From Sabethes cyaneus (taxonomy: Eukaryota; Arthropoda; Insecta; Diptera; Culicidae): a DNA stretch of 64,000 nt. The position numbers and the translations under genes are program-made. Positions 22,900 to 34,917 of the stretch are shown piece after piece. Location: the NCBI RefSeq assembly GCF_943734655.1, contig NC_071355.1, positions 204,040,439 through 204,104,438 of the forward strand, given 5' to 3'. Within the stretch, counting starts at the first letter, position 1. Each line of letters starts with the position of its first letter. The notes beneath the pieces were generated by a model. It was not told the DNA's origin, searched no databases, and saw only the letters and a list, made by a program, of their open reading frames with translations.

Positions 22900-25800
22900 T
22901 GATAAGCGGGTTGTCGCCTAAATAGTAAGTTAATAAAAATGATTCAGAGCGACACGGTTACAAACCGCGACAGTTGCCAGTGACCCACAGTTGGAAGGGC
23001 CGGCTACTGTGCGGAGATACAATCTCTCCAGTACCGTTTGCATCATAGGGAGGACGGACAAGCTATTCACTAGATTCTTTGCACTGCGCTAAACAAGGAA
23101 TTTCTACAGAGAATGTTTAATAATTTGAATTTTTAAAACATCTTCTGCGTCATTAATCCATTAAGCCACACACTTTTTCCAGCAGAGATAACAAGCTGAA
23201 ACTTTCAGGAAAGTTTTCTTTTAGATCAACTAAGAAAAAACCACAGACATGTATTTTTAATTTGGACCCGTTGACGTTGCGTTTTCGCAACGCTGGGAGG
23301 AAATGTATCATGTTGCGCATTTTGTGTCATCTTGGCATGTTGCGCCATCTTTTTGAAACAACAGCTGATCTACAATAAAGGCACTCATTTGAGGTACAAG
23401 AAAGATGGTGAACACGGAAATGTAACGGTCACTCCTGGATGACACCATTTCTGAAGTAAAATGGATCAATGGTTTCATCATTCCATAAAGTGCACTAAAC
23501 AGTAACTTTTCCAGGTTTTACTGGCTTTCGCTTATTGACGCATCCGTAATTAGCGTAAGCGTAAATGACGTAATTAGCTTCAAAGCTCAAAAAAAATTTT
23601 TGTTGAAATTCGGAATCAACAGCTTACTTTTCATAGTCAGAAATATTAAACGTATATCTAACGTTACCACTCATGTTTAGCCTATTTAGTATCACAACAT
23701 AGAAATACTTAAATGACAATAAATGTCGATACGGAAATGATTTAATTTGTGCAAAACAAAATCACGATCGTGATATGAATTGCATAATTCAAATGCAACG
23801 CATAATAAACACATTGCAAATATCAAACAATGGCAACCTGCTTTCACGGATTTGTGTTTCAATAACCCAGCAACGCCTAATCCGACAGTAAAATATTCAG
23901 CACACTAAAAGTGAATATCATCACTCTACTGTGAAAGCGAGGCTTCGCTCCAGATTTGCATTTTGCACGAAAATGCCTTCCCATCAGCGAGCAGCGAGAT
24001 AGATTGTCAGGTTATCATCAGGGCTTGTCAGCGCGGTCTGGCTGTTACTCTGCTATCTTCAGGTTAGTACCTAAATGAATTTCAACAAGACGAGCAGCAG
24101 CAAGATGAATGGTTTCTCCTTCTGTTATGACTGTTTTGTTTTGTCATTACTTTTGGCATCGCAGCGCCCTTCTCATTATACGAATAGTCACTGCCAAAAC
24201 AATGAAAGCTCCTGGCAAGATGCAAATCAGCCGCTAAGCTCGAAAGTTTAGTTACGGTTAGAGTAATCTTCAGGGAAAAATTTTGAATACACTCAAATCG
24301 CGGGTGTATCTAGAAGGCAGTATGGCGGAAGTAATGTTTCAGTTACTTAATTTATGATGCAAACAATTTCAATTTATGGAATTTATTCTCAAAAGTTCAG
24401 GTTTAAATTTCAGTCAAACTTCAAAATCAAAGTTCCTCACAAATTTTTTTTAGTTTTAATCTTAATATTCATTCTAGATGACGATAGATAAAATTTCGGT
24501 CTTCAACAAAGTTGTTCATCATAAAGTTTTTACCAAAACTGTGCTATATTCACTTCAAACTCTTTAAGTGCAGGCCAAACTTTACTAATTTAGTTGGGGC
24601 TTCAAATCGTACTCCGCTAGCTCTGAGTGAAATTTTAAATCTCTATAAATATTTGAAGCAAGTTTTGAAATAGTAAAATAAACGTCGCAAGCGTTTCTTT
24701 GATGTTTTTTAAGCGCTAAAACATGTTTATTTATAGAACTACCGACAGATAAGTTTAGTTCCAACAACATCCTCATGGATAAAAGAAACACTCCACCGGT
24801 TTACCTTTGCCAGTTTCAATTACATCTTGTCGGCGGATCACGACAATTTCAATCATCGCCTGCAAGCTTCCGAGCAACCGACTGCTATAATATACATTTC
24901 TATTGTGGTCCTTTTTGGTGCCGAGCGTGAGAGCGAGGCCGAGAGAGGAAAGGTTCGTGATGAAGCGGTGCAAAATGCAAATGAATAGCACGACGAATTA
25001 CAAAGGCAAATAATATTCGAATCAAGCAAGCCAAACCGAAGCGCAATACAGAATGAAACGCTCCCTGGACTCCTGCCGGGGCGATCCATTGAATGAATGG
25101 TGGTGGCGATGCTTCCAGGCAAACTGTTTCCCAGGGTTTTAAGCTGGAAGACAGAAAACTAGGATAGAAGGGGGAAAAGGGGTATGTCTTCTTTTCAGGC
25201 ATGCCTGTAGTAATAGTGTAAAGTGTAAAAATAAACAAAATAACAAGCGCCGCCGGCGGAAAGAAGCGTTACTTTGAATAGAGATGATGAAACAAACGCA
25301 AAAGTTTGCCGGGACACGGGAAAATTGTTTGGCGTGTAGCAGGTACAGAGCAGCAAGTACATCGTCACGTTGAGAAAACTCTGTTAGGATTTTGGGTTCT
25401 CGCCCTGCATAGATAAAGCTGAATGGAGAAAACAAAGTTTTATGTACATATTAAGTAAGTAGTAATAAGGAGCCAGACCCCAGCGTGTTGGTCTGCCGTA
25501 GTGTTACAGCAAATAAATGCGCATAAAAAGTGTATTACAATGCAAGGCGCGAAAGGAAAGGGTGAATATTTAGGAGCAAAGATGTTGATTCGAGTGGCGC
25601 GGGATATCAATGCAATCACCACGTGATTGCGATAATGGAGTGTGAATGCAGTTAATACCTTTATGCTTTAGAGTAGCTGAAATTCAATGAATTTATGTGT
25701 GATATGAGGAAGTAAATGCTAATATTTATGATATAGAGAACCTATTGAACAGATAAAAGGTGAAAAATATAGATTAATTAATTGATAAATATAGTACTGA

Positions 25801-26460
25801 TAACGTAACTTCAAATGCAAATACATGAAATATACTATGACGTAATTGAATTTATTTTAATCACACGAAGATATCACAAATGAATAAATCGTTAATATTT
25901 TCAACCTGCTATTAGTACAAGAATGGTAAAATCTAGAACCTAGAGTGCATGTTCAAATCTAATCTGAAATTGTCGTATGTAAGTATGCCAAATGATGTTT
26001 TTATTTTTTATCGCCTCCCGACACACAAGTAAACCCAGCATGCATTCAGCATTCACTATTAAAACGACGCAAACATTTTTACGGTTATCCTTTACCTGCT
26101 TTAATTTATTTTTTTCGTTTGCCGGCCGAACGTTTTATTGCTCTAAACTATTACCGCACCCTTATATTGGGTAGTTTAATATCTAATATTGTTTTTATTC
26201 TCCCAATTCTATCATTTCCCACAAGCACCACACACTTGCCTCAGGGACGATATTATTTTTTATATGATTGCTCTTCGTTTCTGCCGTCGAGAAGATAGAC
26301 TGTTATCTACTCGGTCAGTGCGATAGAAACAGGCAGTCTGTTGCCGAATGTCGCACCGGCAAGTTACGTGATTTACTACCACCGAGTGTGTTAAGTAAAA
26401 AAGGCTAAAATATATTTGGTTATTCAAATTCAATGTTCATATTTTTGTGAAAAATAAGCT
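22900..26460. other. Long AT-rich gap, no supported gene
   Basis: Only short overlapping ORFs on both strands, for example 24853-25435 minus, where three frames are open together. No splice-bounded exon, transposase or RT motif seen. Confidence 0.45.
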
Positions 26461-26461
26461 T

Positions 26462-26568
26462 CCCAAGCAGCACGCATTTGGCACTTTTAGTTGCAATAAC
26501 CCATTTGTGACTAAAATTAGTCACATATCGATTGCCAAAACTAATTTGTAACAACTGTGCTACTAGGG
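26462..26568 (+). mobile_element. 107-bp MITE, copy 2
   Basis: Ends CCCAAGCAGCAC and GTGCTACTAGGG form a 12-bp inverted repeat with two mismatches. The body matches the reverse complement of 15957-16063 and has the same length. A weaker relative (TGACTAATTTTAGTCAC) lies near 62128-62145. Confidence 0.78.
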
Positions 26569-26639
26569 TTTAAGTTTAGGTAATTCTCAATTTTGACTGA
26601 CTAAAACCGAAATTGTCTAAAAGTAATTCCCTATTTTTT

Positions 26640-28620
26640 AAAGAACCTTATAATAATAGTTTTCTTTATTAATGGGACTTTCAGCATAAGGCACTTATCC
26701 AATCCCCTCGAACACCCACTGGACGTGTGTCGTCCTCGACAGAATATGTCGCGAAATTTAAGGTCTCTTGCGCATTCTCTGCTAAAAGCCAGTATACCGT
26801 CCTCCCCAGCAGCCTTACCATTTTTCCGCTCACTGATTGCCTTGTTAACGCATAACCTCCTCCTGTGTTGGTGGCTCCACAGCTTGGCCATCGCTTACAG
26901 TTCTCTCCTGTCCCTGCTGATCTCCGCGTTTACCTCTTCAACAGTAGCTGGAAGTGCTTTTTCTATCTGGTTACTACAGCCGTTTTGTCAATAAGCAGGT
27001 TGCCATCACAGGCATGACAAACTTCCTGCATCTCACCATTTTGTCGAAACTCTGTGTGCCGTTGCTTGCGTATCTGCGCTGGCGAGCACGTGCTCCTCGT
27101 ACTCGCATTTTTTAGACGATGGGTTCTTTTTTTCCACAGCTCTAGCCTCTCTGTTATGACGCGTTGCCGCAGTTAGGGGAATTATGTATAACGTGCCCCC
27201 CGTGGCCAATGTGCCCCCCCTTCGTTTTTCGCTAAACAAGCGAAATTAAAATGCAAAACCACCCAGAAACCATAGTATTTGATGGAACTAGCCTACTATG
27301 CAAGTATGACAGTTGTCACATGCTGTAAAAACAAAACAAAAATAAATTTGTTTTTGAGCAGCTTCCGATGTAACTTTTGGCGTCATTTCCATAAGCTATT
27401 TTCTTGTCAAAATCTGTAAATAACCGGTTGTTGCGATTCGATTGCGTAAAGTGAACTTCAAAATGACATCCCTGCTAAAAATAACGGTATGAAACGCTTG
27501 ACTTGCTTTAACATTTAATATTTTTTCAAATAAGTAAAAGCAGGCCAAAATGCCCCACTTGCGGTGGTGCAATTTGCCCCCCTTGCAAATGTGGCTTTAA
27601 AACTATGTAAACAGATCTAAGTTGAAGTCGATTGCCATTATTTAATTCAATTAGTATTGTAGAGTAACCGTGGTGGGAATAATTTATTACCAACGTCCAA
27701 ATTCTAGGTAATTCAACTACCCGGTACAAAACGCCACAGCTGCGTATAATGTGCCCCATGCAGAAAAGAAAAAGTGCACCAGAAGGCCGAAACTAGGTTT
27801 ATTTTCCATAGAATAACGATATTTTGCAAAACAAAGGAAATAGTTTTACTTTCTACAAAATAGAGTTGGTCTGTCACTGGTAGAAATACTCAAATTACCG
27901 CATTGGGCATATTATACCGCAGGTGGGGCATTTTACCCTGCGCAGACGAGAAACACAACATTTAGGTGCTTTTATTAAATAATTCCTAGCATGTTTATTC
28001 CATGATACTAAATGAAATAAACAATTGCAATTGGTTGTCAGCTTAAGTATCAACATATACACGTAGTTGTAACGTTAATTTGGGGAAGTATAACGGAGAT
28101 ATATCCATTTATTCTTAGGGGGGGCACATTATACACTTTTCCCCTAGCATGCGTCTCCTGACCTGGCTCTTCTCATCTGTCGTTCAATGGCATTCAGCAT
28201 CAAACCAGTTGTTACGCTGTCTTCCACGCGTCGTGCCTACCACCTCTCTCGCAGCATTTTCGATGGCACCATGGATGTTCCTCCACATCCCATTTATATC
28301 TCCTCCTACTGCTTTTCTGCGATTCATTGATCAAGCTTCCTGGCGTACTGCACTGCTACGCCATCTGCCGTCAACCGCTGAATGTTGAAACGCAGTGTCC
28401 TCTCAGTGCGAGCCTTCGCCGTGTTCGACAGCCTTGCACAAATCTTACACACTACAAGATAGTGGTCAGAGTCGATATTTGGTCCCCGAAAAGACCGTAC
28501 ATTGATGACATTCGAAAAGTGTCGACCGTCAACCAAGACATGATCGATCTAAGAGCTAGAGTCTGCATTTGGATGCCTCCGGGTGTGTTTCCGAATATTC
28601 AAACGTTCCTCATATAAAAC
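26640..28620 (-). pseudogene. RTE-clade retrotransposon relic split by an insertion
   Basis: Reading the minus strand, the endonuclease C-terminus comes first (28536-28324: MVDGRHFSNVINVRSF, then PNIDSDHYLVV with the catalytic SDH at residues 23-25 intact). A linker region follows to 28147, then a 969-bp insertion (27176-28144). The ORF then resumes at 27173 with a linker and the start of RT (VNKAISERKNGKAAGEDGI at ~26850-26790). The frame is broken repeatedly and the RT palm is missing. Confidence 0.8.
27176..28144. mobile_element. TA-flanked DNA element with GTGCCCC subterminal repeats
   Basis: The left end reads GGGGAATTATGTATAAC then GTGCCCCCC. The reverse complement of the right end reads GGGGAAAAGTGTATAAT then GTGCCCCCC, about 26 bases with four mismatches. 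TA lies on both sides (27174-27175 and 28145-28146). The interior repeats the words TATAATGTGCCCC and TGGGGCATTTT in both orientations, for example near 27548, 27748 and 27908-27935, as expected of subterminal transposase-binding motifs. No transposase ORF is present. It inserted into the RTE relic 26640-28620. Confidence 0.82.
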
Positions 28621-28877
28621 AACGAATAATTACATCTTCTTGAAGCAGTGCAGTTTCCTCTTCACGGCTGGTCCCGTTCTATTTGGATCGTATCAACATC
28701 TTTGTTTTGGTAGAACAAAGTATTTCTACCGTCCCCTCCATTGATTGTAAAATACTACCGTTATAAACGAAGATATTTGGTGCTTAGGCGACATCCATTT
28801 AGTACCTCACGCAAATTTAAATTTTGACAAAAATCATACTCCCCCTTCCCCCTCGTTACATTTATTACACGCTCGTA

Positions 28878-28890
28878 ACCCCCCCCCCCC
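28878..28890. repeat. Poly-C tract
   Basis: A run of about 12-13 C in a pyrimidine-rich stretch (28840-28900) just outside the split RTE relic. Confidence 0.8.
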
Positions 28891-29248
28891 TCTCTCCTCT
28901 GAAAAAGTATGTCACGTCACGGCAAACGATGGTCATTCGATGGTTTTAGCAAAAAGTACTGGCAGAAATTATTTTCAGATAACACGACATTCAACCAGCA
29001 GCAAATTTCAATAGATTTTAGATGAGCGTGCAAATACAGTAAAATGTACGATATTGTGCAATTTAAAGCTCTACAATTGGGCCACTCATGAGTGAAATCT
29101 GGGAGCGTATGGTGAGGCCTGTTAAGGAAAGTGTGAAAACACCGGGTCGGAGGATGAACTCTAACAGATGAAATGAGAGCTCTAACAGTCGAAGATGATC
29201 ATCGAGTGGCCGGGAGTCTGCCGAAGAAGAAGCGCTTACACTGAACCA

Positions 29249-30210
29249 CATTGGCGTAGCTAGAGTGGGTGCCTGGGGTACCAGGCCCCCTCCAGAATTC
29301 TGTAGGCCCCCTCCAGAAATTTTCTGCATTGGAATTTTAAAACCGGAAAAAAGTTCAGTGTACATGTTCCTGCTGCGTAGATATTTTCTTTTTCACTAGC
29401 CTAGCCTAGTAACCACCCCGGGTCATGCTTTCAAGCAGTCGTCTCCATTCAACTTCATCTTGGACCACTCGTCGCCAATTTCCCAGTCTCGGCAGTCGCA
29501 AATCACTTTGCAATGACTTTTACCACCTGAAAATGGCAATCTCGCCAAACAGGGCTTGCACCTTGCAGCTCGTGATTTATACATCTCCGCTACTCTTCGC
29601 TTTTAGTTTGTACACCGCCATATATCGTCCGTAGTAGTTTCCCGCTCGAACATGGCAAGGGCGCGTACCGTCCGCGGAAAGTACGCACTTGTTTCTTTTG
29701 AGTCTCTTTCATTTATGTATTTTGTCTTCAACGCATTTATGTTTAGCCCACTCCTCTTAGACTTCGCTTTCATCGGATCACACCCTCTAGTTGGATGCCG
29801 TCACATTGTCTCAGCCTTCACCGTGTCTCAAAGGAACTCGAAACTATCGCCGAGATGCACAAGAAACACATCACTCGATCCAAAGCTCTGATCAGTTGTA
29901 GCAAATCGTGTTCGTGCATCGTCATCGTTATCTGTCATAGCCGGTCTCGATCGACTGTATCGTATGTTGCTTTGAAATCAATAAAGATGTAATGCGTGAA
30001 CACGTTGTATTCCCAACATTTCTGCAAGATCTGTGGGATGGTAGACATCTGGTCCGTAATTGCGCGGGCCCTCATGAAACCCGGTTGGTATTTTCCTTTC
30101 CTACAAAACGTTGTACTATCGGTGACAGCCGGAGTAACAAGATGAATGAAATTTTTTTTGGGAGGCACCCCCTAGGCCCCCTCCAGAGAAATTTCCTAGC
30201 TACGCCAATG
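29249..30210. mobile_element. hAT-type non-autonomous element carrying RTE sequence
   Basis: Starts CATTGGCGTAGCTAG and ends CTAGCTACGCCAATG, a perfect 15-bp inverted repeat. Flanked by identical 8-bp copies CTGAACCA at 29241-29248 and 30211-30218. Just inside both ends are GGCCCCCTCCAGA words in opposite orientations, extending the inverted repeat. 962 bp. The interior is not transposase but RTE-clade RT sequence (see 29425-30160). Confidence 0.9.
29425..30160 (-). pseudogene. RTE-clade RT fragments inside the hAT element
   Basis: From 30168 on the minus strand: a QPGFMRARAITDQMSTIPQI stretch, then YIFIDFKATYDTVDRD, i.e. RT motif A with its aspartate. The palm with FADD is missing, and near 29500-29420 the extreme C-terminus (GNWRRVVQDEVEWRRLLES) follows. 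So the RT carries a large internal deletion within the hAT boundaries. Confidence 0.75.
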
Positions 30211-30357
30211 CTGAACCATTTGCTGCGGGAATAGCGCGACGAGTGTAGATATGATGATAAATAGTGAAGTCAATCCACCAGGAGTACTTTGAGACGCTTA
30301 CAGACAATCTCACCATCGAGCGCATCGAATGTGGGTAAGGTAATCTGAATGAATAGA

Positions 30358-30724
30358 AATAACTGTTAATATTTTGCAGGGTAGTCTTCGGAGAAATTTA
30401 TCAAGACTGAAGTTTGATGTTTTCCCGACGTTTCGACACTTTGCTGGTGTCTTTTTCAAGGTGTAATATCATTTGTTTATTTGTTTGTTTCGCAGTACAG
30501 TTACAAAGCAGGAAAAGCTTTTTTAAATTTTTTAAACTCATGTACCAGAGGGATGGGTAGTAACTCCATGACCGTAATATGTACACTCCTAAAAACAGAA
30601 CAAACGACTAAATGATATTACCCCTTGAAAAAGACACCAACAAAGTGTCGAAACGTCGGGAAAACATCAAACTTCAGTCTTGATTAATTTCTCCGAAGAC
30701 TGCCCTGCCAATTATTAACAGTTA
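30358..30724. mobile_element. Foldback/MITE with ~115-bp inverted repeats
   Basis: The arms 30358-~30475 and ~30608-30724 are about 92% identical inverted copies, from AACTGTTAAT through GTAGTCTTCGGAGAAAT and GTTTTCCCGACGTTTCGACA to TAATATCATTT. The central ~130 bases are AT-rich with no coding content. The right end lies only about 50 bases from the start of the (CCCTAG)n array. Confidence 0.82.
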
Positions 30725-30776
30725 CAATTGAATCCAGTCGATAAAAAACACAACCTGAATATAAATAGATGAAAAA

Positions 30777-32011
30777 GCCCTAGCCCAAGCCCTAGCCCTA
30801 GCCCTAGCCCTAGCCCTAGACCTAGCCCTAGCCCTAGCCCTAGCCCTAGACCTAGCCCTAGCCCTAGCCCTAGCCCTAGCCCAAGCCCTAGCCCTAGCCC
30901 TAGCCCTAGCCCTAGCCCTAGCCCTAGCCCTAGCCCTAGCCCTAGCCCTAGACCTAGCCCTAGCCCTAGCCCTAGCCCTAGCCCTAGCCCTAGCCCTAGC
31001 CCTAGCCCTAGCCCTAGCCCTAGCCCTAGCCCTAGCCCTAGCCCTAGCCCTAGCCCTAGCCCTAGCCCTAGCCCTAGCCCTAGCCCTAGCCCTAGCCCTA
31101 GCCCTAGCCCTAGCCCTAGCCCTAGCCCTAGCCCTAGCCCTAGCCCTAGCCCTAGCCCTAGCCCTAGCCCTAGCCCTAGCCCTAGCCCTAGCCCTAGCCC
31201 TAGCCCTAGCCCTAGCCCTAGCCCTAGCCCTAGCCCTAGCCCTAGCCCTAGCCCTAGCCCTAGCCCTAGCCCTAGCCCTAGCCCTAGCCCTAGCCCTAGC
31301 CCTAGCCCTAGCCCTAGCCCTAGCCCTAGCCCTAGCCCTAGCCCTAGCCCTAGCCCTAGCCCTAGCCCTAGCCCTAGCCCTAGCCCTAGCCCTAGCCCTA
31401 GCCCTAGCCCTAGCCCTAGCCCTAGCCCTAGCCCTAGCCCTAGCCCTAGCCCTAGCCCTAGCCCTAGCCCTAGCCCTAGCCCTAGCCCTAGCCCTAGCCC
31501 TAGCCCTAGCCCTAGCCCTAGCCCTAGCCCTAGCCCTAGCCCTAGCCCTAGCCCTAGCCCTAGCCCTAGCCCTAGCCCTAGCCCTAGCCCTAGCCCTAGC
31601 CCTAGCCCTAGCCCTAGCCCTAGCCCTAGCCCTAGCCCTAGCCCTAGCCCTAGCCCTAGCCCTAGCCCTAGCCCTAGCCCTAGCCCTAGCCCTAGCCCTA
31701 GCCCTAGCCCTAGCCCTAGCCCTAGCCCTAGCCCTAGCCCTAGCCCTAGCCCTAGCCCTAGCCCTAGCCCTAGCCCTAGCCCTAGCCCTAGCCCTAGCCC
31801 TAGCCCTAGCCCTAGCCCTAGCCCTAGCCCTAGCCCTAGCCCTAGCCCTAGCCCTAGCCCTAGCCCTAGCCCTAGCCCTAGCCCTAGCCCTAGCCCTAGC
31901 CCTAGCCCTAGCCCTAGCCCTAGCCCTAGCCCTAGCCCTAGCCCTAGCCCTAGCCCTAGCCCTAGCCCTAGCCCTAGCCCTAGCCCTAGCCCTAGCCCTA
32001 GCCCTAGCCCT
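30777..32011. repeat. (CCCTAG)n satellite, about 205 units
   Basis: About 1.23 kb of near-perfect tandem CCCTAG. Variants (CCTAGA, CCCAAG) are confined to the first ~180 bases; from ~30960 to the end it is uniform. The complementary strand carries GGG in every unit, giving strong G-quadruplex potential, and CTAG recurs every 6 bases. Unrelated unique DNA follows from 32012. Confidence 0.97.
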
Positions 32012-34893
32012 ACAAGTTCTCGAAAATAAGTAGTTTAGTTACGAGCGTCAAGATCGAAATCATTAAATGCTGCAAAAGCAATCATGTCAAAAAAGAATTG
32101 AACTGTTTTAACTAATTGCACTCACCACCGCATCGCACTGCACATCGAAGCGCGAAACTAACTGCACTAAAAGTGGCGAGCACTTTCATTTATCATATCA
32201 TCCTCCAGTGTATCTTCTGGGGATTTTATTTTTCTTTACGTTCCCCGTTCAGCGCTCAGCGCTATGGTGTAGACTAGTTGACAGAAATAGCTAATTTACA
32301 GGCACGCTTCACGGACTGTAAGAGCCGCCGGGTACTTACCGTTCGTGTTTCTTCAAGCAACAACGTTCGTTCCCACACGTACCAAGAGTCGAGTCGGGCC
32401 AGTCAGCACTTCACCATGCAGGATCAAGTACTGCGGTGCTAAGCGAGGATGACAAGACCAATGCTACTCTGCTTGCATGATAATGACTTTGTATGCTTCT
32501 GTTTATACACCCTATCTCCACCTCATCTCACCGTCGACCGACCGACCGACCGACCGACCGACCGACCGACCGACCGACCGACCGTACCGTTGCTGTTGAC
32601 TGTTGCTTTCGGTTTTGATGATGACGGCAATGATGTTGAAGAAGTTGATGGTACCGTTGACGACCCGCGCGCTGTAAGCGCAGCAATAACAAAACCGAGC
32701 AAATTCTTGCAGGTCGGTTCACTGGTGTCTCTAGCACACGTCTTATTGCCAGTCCGGCTTCTTTTGCTCGCGATGGGTTCCGATGGCAGCATTAAAGGGC
32801 GCAGCAAAAGAAAACAATAAAAATTAATTATTTATAAGCTTTGGATTATTAAAGAAGTTATTAATTAGGAAGATGAGAGCAAATATGACAAAAGGAGGAG
32901 CAATTTTTGCTGGTTTTGTTGGTTATGCTACAAAACCAGTAGCAAAACAGTAGCGCCACCGACCGCGGACGTAGGAATCAGAAGCAGTAGTGGGATGTTG
33001 CGGGACGGAATGGATTCCGTGATAGCTGTCGGTAAACATCGGTTAAGATGGCACTCCGCTAATGAGGCATGTCATGTTTTTCTTCCGCTTGGTGGAATGG
33101 TGTTGATTGTATTTTATTGCCGAGAATATACATATAAGTTTATCTCGTACGTATGCTTTGTTGGAAAGCGTTTTGGAGTAGAAAATCTAATTAGAAGATT
33201 GCGTTTCCATTTTATTGATGAAATCTTTGTATGTTGTTTAAAGTTTTCAGATCCTTAAAGAGCTTTGCTATGTTGTTGAAACTTTGATTATGTTTATCTT
33301 TAATTTCCTAAAACCTAAGAGCACTGTCAAGGGCTTCTAAACAAAAAATACTACCCATTCAAGCTTATACAAATTGAAGGTCAAGAGTCAGTGCGCGCTT
33401 CTCCTCCGATTTCGAGCTAATGGAGTCGCATGGTTATTGTTAAACCGTGGTAGAAAAAACGCAACATTCGGAAGATAAATAATAAATTCATCGAAAGAAT
33501 CTATACAGCAATCAAAAGTTACCAATCATGCTGAAAACATTCGTACCCAAGTAGCAAACACGAATATCACTGTTCCCTATTCGCTTGGATGCATAAAAAA
33601 TTGAACGTTTCTTTTTTTATGATGTTTTCCAGACATCTTCACGTTTACTGTAAACCGTCGCTTCAGCTTATCGCCCAAAGTGCCGCACCGAGAAAACAAA
33701 ACCCCCGCCGAACACCTCTGCTCTACAGTAACTGATCTGACGATTCAATGCAAACATCATTACATTACAGTATTTACGACCTGTGACCTCGCTCTTGTAG
33801 GACACGGTGCCGTCCCGGAGAAATGAAAAACGACAACAACAAATTCCCATAAGCAGAAAAGCACCCCGGTCGGAATTATGAGGCTCGCTTCACTACTTGC
33901 CGTATGCCCCTTCTGCATCAAAGCCATATCTTACTCAACCTAATCACATCTCGGAATGATGCACGCAGTTGCGAGAAGCTATTTCATAACCAAGGGTGGC
34001 GCAATGTTTTTCGACCCTCGGAAGCAAACAATTTTTCTACGGGACATTGGCCTGCCCACTGGAGGGACACCTTCACGTTAGTTTTTTCTTCGGGCGAGAA
34101 AATAGCAGTAAACCTATGCTAAAAATAAGTAACTGGAAAATCGATCCATCTAAATCAGGGTGAACTTTTCCATGAGAGCGACAAATTTATGAAATACAAA
34201 GATTTTCGTTAATCCTTCACTTTATTGAATGAGTAAAAATTATCAGATCCAATCAGATTATCATTACAAATCCGTTCACATTACACTATATGAGCCGATT
34301 ATGTCCGAACAACAAAATTGCAAGCTTGATAGATCCCACGATTCTACCAGCACCGAGAAACAGCCTGAAAAACATATCAATCCTAATTTGGCTAGTGTGT
34401 CTCGGTCCTTCCTCTAAACGCACATCCGCTGCCAGCTGGCAGCAGTGCCAGCAAAGGCTTTTCACTGTTTAAGGCAGATTATGATGAACGAACAAGCGTT
34501 CTTCCGTTTTTCCTCCACACGCACAAATTCTCACTCACCTACATTCCTCTCATCGATGGCCCTTTTATCTCGAACGGCGTAATATTTTGGGAAAATCATA
34601 ATCGTACCACCGAGTTAGTATCTTATCGCCTCGTGCCTTGGTTGGCAAGAACGTTCTCAATGCAGGAGGCCTGACCTTTCCTTAGGAACGGCGCTTCCTT
34701 TCGAAGACCCCCATTTCAACGGTCCGTTAGTCCGCTTGCCCACATCTGCTCAGTGCTCAGGTATTATTCCGAAATGAGCACACCGTATTCTTCTGGAGTC
34801 GGACCACGGTACAACGGTAAGTGAACCGAACACGCCACTCAACCTGACATATATTGTTAATAAATTTGGAACTTTATTTTGATCAACCTTCGC
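32012..34893. other. Mixed DNA without supported genes
   Basis: GC-richer patches at 32280-32780 and 33640-34100 contain ORFs of 94-123 aa, but these rest on the GACC tetranucleotide or overlap antisense ORFs. A donor-like GGTAAGT occurs on the minus strand near 32335 and on the plus strand near 34815. I could not assemble a frame around either. Confidence 0.4.
32533..32584. repeat. (GACC)n microsatellite
   Basis: About 12 perfect units of the GACC tetranucleotide. It generates artificial GRSV and PTDR repeats in the ORFs crossing it. Confidence 0.95.
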
Positions 34894-34917
34894 TCTGCTG
34901 CTGCTGCTGCTGCTGCT
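34893..34917. repeat. (CTG)8 triplet repeat
   Basis: Eight CTG units; the reading frame over it (34879-35178) has no other support. Confidence 0.9.

Noticed and set aside
30777..32011. Telomere, or CRISPR-like array
   Set aside because: The unit is a 6-mer without spacers, it is internal with unique DNA on both sides, and CCCTAG is not a known dipteran telomere repeat.
32449..32820. 123-aa ORF with PTDR repeats
   Set aside because: Driven by the (GACC)n microsatellite; the minus strand gives an equally open GRSV frame.
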